Program-made: the position numbers and the translations under genes | Notes under the pieces: model-generated | Seen by the model: only the letters and a program-made list of their open reading frames with translations | What the model was told of the DNA's origin: nothing | Database searches by the model: none | Shown: in pieces, positions 62,355 to 64,000 of the stretch | Numbering within the stretch: position 1 is the first letter of the stretch | How the letters are laid out: each line of letters begins with the position of its first letter | Assembly: GCF_000337095.1 (NCBI RefSeq) | Contig: NZ_AOIV01000008.1 | Location: 62,001 to 126,000 of the forward strand | Length of the DNA: 64,000 nucleotides | Direction: 5' to 3' | Source of the DNA: Halogeometricum pallidum JCM 14848 | GTDB taxonomy: Archaea > Halobacteriota > Halobacteria > Halobacteriales > Haloferacaceae

Positions 62355-62366
62355 TACTAATTAGTA
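62355..62366. promoter_or_regulatory. 12-bp palindrome between repressor and integrase
   Basis: TACTAATTAGTA is perfectly self-complementary. It lies in the 145-base divergent gap, about 40 bases before the integrase ATG and next to a GTTAAGAT box at 62373-62380. It could be the repressor's operator. Confidence 0.5.
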
Positions 62367-62407
62367 ACAACAGTTAAGATACCCCGTACAGAATCGTTCA
62401 GATAAGG

Positions 62408-63445
62408 ATGAGGAGGAATAGAGATCTCGACCCAATCACACCCGACGCGGCGCTTGAATACTATCTCGATGCTCGTCGGTATGATCTCCGTGAGACTACT
62501 CTTCGGACGCATAGAGCGCGTCTTAAGTCCTTCACCGATTGGTTGAAAGACCAAAACGTGGAGAATATAAATGATGTAGACCTCCAGCTGGTCCACGCTT
62601 ATCGAGTCTACAAGCGCGAAGACAACGGAGATGACTCACCCTGCAACGATGTTACTATGCAGGGCCAGGTATCCACTGTCCGCCGATTCCTCGCTCATCT
62701 CGTCGATATTGATGCAGTGAGAGAGGAACTCCCTGAGCGTGTTCGACTTCCGAAGGTCCATGGTGACGATTCCCGTGATACGATGCTTGGTCAGGGTCGT
62801 GCGAAGGCAATCCTCGAATATCTCCAAGACTTCCAATACGCTTCATCAGAACACGTTACACTCTTGCTCATGTGGCGAACATCGGCTCGTCGAGGAGGTG
62901 TCCGTTCGCTCGATCTCAAGGATTTTGATCGCGATGATCGGGCGCTTTGCTTTCGCCATCGACCGAAGAAAGGAACTCCTCTGAAAAATGGAGAGAGAGG
63001 AGAACGCGATGTTTCACTTGCTCCTCACGTAGCTCACGTCCTGGAGGACTACATCGAGAGTCCAAACCGGTACGACACTACGGACGAGTACAATCGCTCA
63101 CCGCTAATCACGACGAAATACGGGCGGCCATCAGTCGGTACGTACCAAAACTGGATATACCGATTCACTCGACCGTGCGTGATCGGGGAACCGTGTCCAC
63201 ACGACTACGACCCGAGTACCTGCAATTATACAGCTCACGATAGAGCGAGTGGATGTCCTTCGTCTGTATCTCCTCACGCCGTTCGGAAAGGTTCGATTAC
63301 GGCGCTTCGGGATTCTGGGACTCCACGCGAGGTTGTTAGTGATCGGGGTGACGTGAGTGAGAAAATTCTTGAGAAGCACTACGATAAGGCTTCGAAACGC
63401 CAGCGGATGCGGCGTCGGAAAGATCATCTACCGGAGGATTTCTGA
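62408..63445 (+). CDS. Tyrosine-type integrase of the element
   Basis: A 345-residue tyrosine recombinase. An N-terminal core-binding domain (TLRTHRARLKSFTDWL) precedes the catalytic domain: Arg161 or Arg162 in MWRTSARRGGVRSLD, His290 and Arg293 in SPHAVRKGS, and the nucleophile Tyr325 in EKHYDKASK. Four cysteines (257, 263, 272, 283) before the His-Arg motif may form a zinc-binding insert seen in haloarchaeal integrases. The gene ends about 40 bases before attR. A GTTAAGAT box lies about 30 bases before the ATG. Confidence 0.95.
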   Translation: MRRNRDLDPITPDAALEYYLDARRYDLRETTLRTHRARLKSFTDWLKDQNVENINDVDLQLVHAYRVYKREDNGDDSPCNDVTMQGQVSTVRRFLAHLVDIDAVREELPERVRLPKVHGDDSRDTMLGQGRAKAILEYLQDFQYASSEHVTLLLMWRTSARRGGVRSLDLKDFDRDDRALCFRHRPKKGTPLKNGERGERDVSLAPHVAHVLEDYIESPNRYDTTDEYNRSPLITTKYGRPSVGTYQNWIYRFTRPCVIGEPCPHDYDPSTCNYTAHDRASGCPSSVSPHAVRKGSITALRDSGTPREVVSDRGDVSEKILEKHYDKASKRQRMRRRKDHLPEDF

Positions 63446-63488
63446 ATGCCTGAATCAATGTTCAGACAGGCAGTTCAATTGTCTTATA

Positions 63489-63501
63489 CCGCGTTGGCCC
63501 A
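63489..63501. repeat. attR: 13-bp repeat
   Basis: CCGCGTTGGCCCA, identical to 57207-57219. It is the chromosomal half of the original tRNA 3' end, left after integration. Confidence 0.85.
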
Positions 63502-63511
63502 TCCACTGCGC

Positions 63512-63564
63512 GAACGGTCCTTGACCGTTCCGCGTTAGGGGCTGAGAACTCCCCAGCCACCTAA
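63512..63564. repeat. Two-hairpin motif, copy B, beside attR
   Basis: An 8-bp stem (63512-63519 with 63523-63530) is followed by a GGGG...CCCC hairpin (63538-63541 with 63551-63554) and a 19-base stretch at 63546-63564 identical to 57263-57281. The first stem shares no sequence with copy A but is paired over the same length, so pairing has been kept while sequence changed. Confidence 0.7.
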
Positions 63565-63791
63565 CTTCGTTGCACTTACTCCTCGAGAGGCTTCGGTGTC
63601 TACGCCGAACTGCATCAGTTCAGACCGATATGCATCCCGAGAGCGGCGCATCGCTCCTTTCGGACCGTTGATTGGACTCGTCGACTTCGCGGCGAACGGC
63701 GCTTGTCGTGTCATATATCTTCGAGGAGTCGGACCGACGAGGAGAATCAGAACGCCGTTTCGGCGCACCTCACAACCGAAGCATCTATCAC

Positions 63792-63811
63792 ATTTTAGGT
63801 GGGCCTAAAAT
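63792..63811. promoter_or_regulatory. Iron-box-like palindrome ahead of the DtxR-type gene
   Basis: ATTTTAGG and CCTAAAAT form perfect 8-base arms around TGGG. This TTAGG...CCTAA layout is that of DtxR/IdeR-type operators, and a DtxR-type gene starts 46 bases downstream. It is probably autoregulatory. A 15-codon frame (ATG at 63813) ends in the ATGA overlap of that gene. Confidence 0.65.
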
Positions 63812-63856
63812 CATGGCGAGAGCAAGCGCGGTTCGGGAGGTGCCGAGGGGTCGCGG

Positions 63857-64000
63857 ATGAGCGAGCGCTCGCTGTACCTCCCCGCGCTGTACATCGTCGA
63901 GCACCGGCAGCAGCCGCCCGTCGCTCCCGGGCGGGTCGCCGAACTCGTCGGTCGCACGCCGGCGACGGCCATCGAGGCGATTCACCGGTTCGACGACGAG
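63857..64000 (+). CDS. DtxR-type metal-dependent regulator (N-terminus only)
   Basis: The first 48 codons are visible: MSERSLYLPALYIVEHR and APGRVAELVGRTPATAIEAI. The helix-turn-helix pattern resembles haloarchaeal SirR/IdeR-type regulators that sense iron or manganese. The metal-binding and dimer domains lie beyond the window. The iron-box-like palindrome just upstream supports the call. A leader peptide-like frame overlaps its start by ATGA. Confidence 0.72.
   Translation, partial: MSERSLYLPALYIVEHRQQPPVAPGRVAELVGRTPATAIEAIHRFDDE

Larger units (their letters stand above)
57207..63501. mobile_element. tRNA-Ile-integrated element (about 6.3 kb) with rolling-circle Rep
   Basis: Bounded by 13-bp att repeats. 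Gene content, in order: zinc-ribbon peptide, coupled Arg-rich ORF, HUH Rep, a membrane protein split by an IS6-type insertion, PhiH1-like repressor, and tyrosine integrase beside attR. Apart from the start of the Rep operon it is plainly AT-richer than the chromosome. Rep plus integrase and repressor fit an integrated plasmid or pleolipovirus-type genome; no capsid or spike gene is seen, so a plasmid-like element or remnant is more likely. Confidence 0.85.

Noticed and set aside
63535-63768. A 77-codon minus-strand frame over the attR flank
   Set aside because: Its C-terminal codons are the repeated two-hairpin motif itself, codon use is not host-like and no family is recognised. It is more likely chance or a decayed remnant.
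1-64000. CRISPR arrays, rRNA genes and replication origin boxes
   Set aside because: I saw no regularly spaced repeats, no rRNA-like stretch, and no clustered origin recognition boxes next to an Orc1/Cdc6 gene in the window.

Overview
The window comes from a haloarchaeal chromosome, most like Haloferacales. The evidence is strongly GC-rich DNA, acidic proteins, many leaderless-looking starts behind short TATA boxes, archaeal information-processing genes (aIF2-beta, aIF5A, deoxyhypusine synthase, archaeal DnaG) and families typical of haloarchaea (HTH_10/Bat regulators, HalOD1, LWR-salt, HFX_2341, MptA). The species cannot be named from sequence alone.

Layout. 0-8.4 kb: end of an APC permease, a Bat-like regulator, aIF2-beta, an aldo/keto reductase, a secreted deacetylase-like protein, and a hypusination block (deoxyhypusine synthase, Nif3-like protein, agmatinase-like protein, aIF5A) with a 35-codon very basic ORF inside it. 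8.4-16.3 kb: membrane protein, UbiB/ABC1 kinase, Hsp20, serine hydrolase, two tandem MoeA genes (the second fused to a periplasmic-binding-like domain) and a HalOD1 response regulator. 16.3-21.5 kb: HAD hydrolase, LWR-salt, pterin dehydratase, then a tetrapyrrole operon (fused siroheme decarboxylase, precorrin-2 dehydrogenase, glutamyl-tRNA reductase) that feeds siroheme-dependent haem synthesis. 21.7-27.2 kb: two divergent cis-prenyltransferases, one lacking the catalytic motif, then DUF92, GNAT and DnaG. 27.4-34.9 kb: Na+/solute symporter with its small partner, YqcI/YcgG, isochorismatase-like enzyme, membrane proteins, a CARF-HTH regulator and an enolase-superfamily enzyme. 35-47.7 kb: regulators, DUF1405, PdxS, UspA, homoserine kinase, two flavoproteins, a TetR-MATE operon with a clear operator, and MptA. 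47.8-56.6 kb: a run of small transcription regulators (coiled-coil HTH, TrmB, FilR1-like, DUF7344, two tandem PadR copies) with YyaL, FxsA and DUF389.

57.1-63.5 kb is the mobile part. A tRNA-Ile(GAT) gene carries an integrated element bounded by a 13-bp repeat of the tRNA 3' end. Its AT-richer DNA encodes a zinc-ribbon peptide, an HUH rolling-circle Rep protein, a large membrane protein split by an IS6-family insertion with a perfect 8-bp target duplication, a PhiH1-like repressor and a tyrosine integrase beside attR. Just outside each att core lies a similar two-hairpin motif whose first stem differs in sequence but keeps its pairing; this is the most unusual structure I found. Host sequence resumes with a DtxR-type regulator behind an iron-box-like palindrome, cut by the window end.
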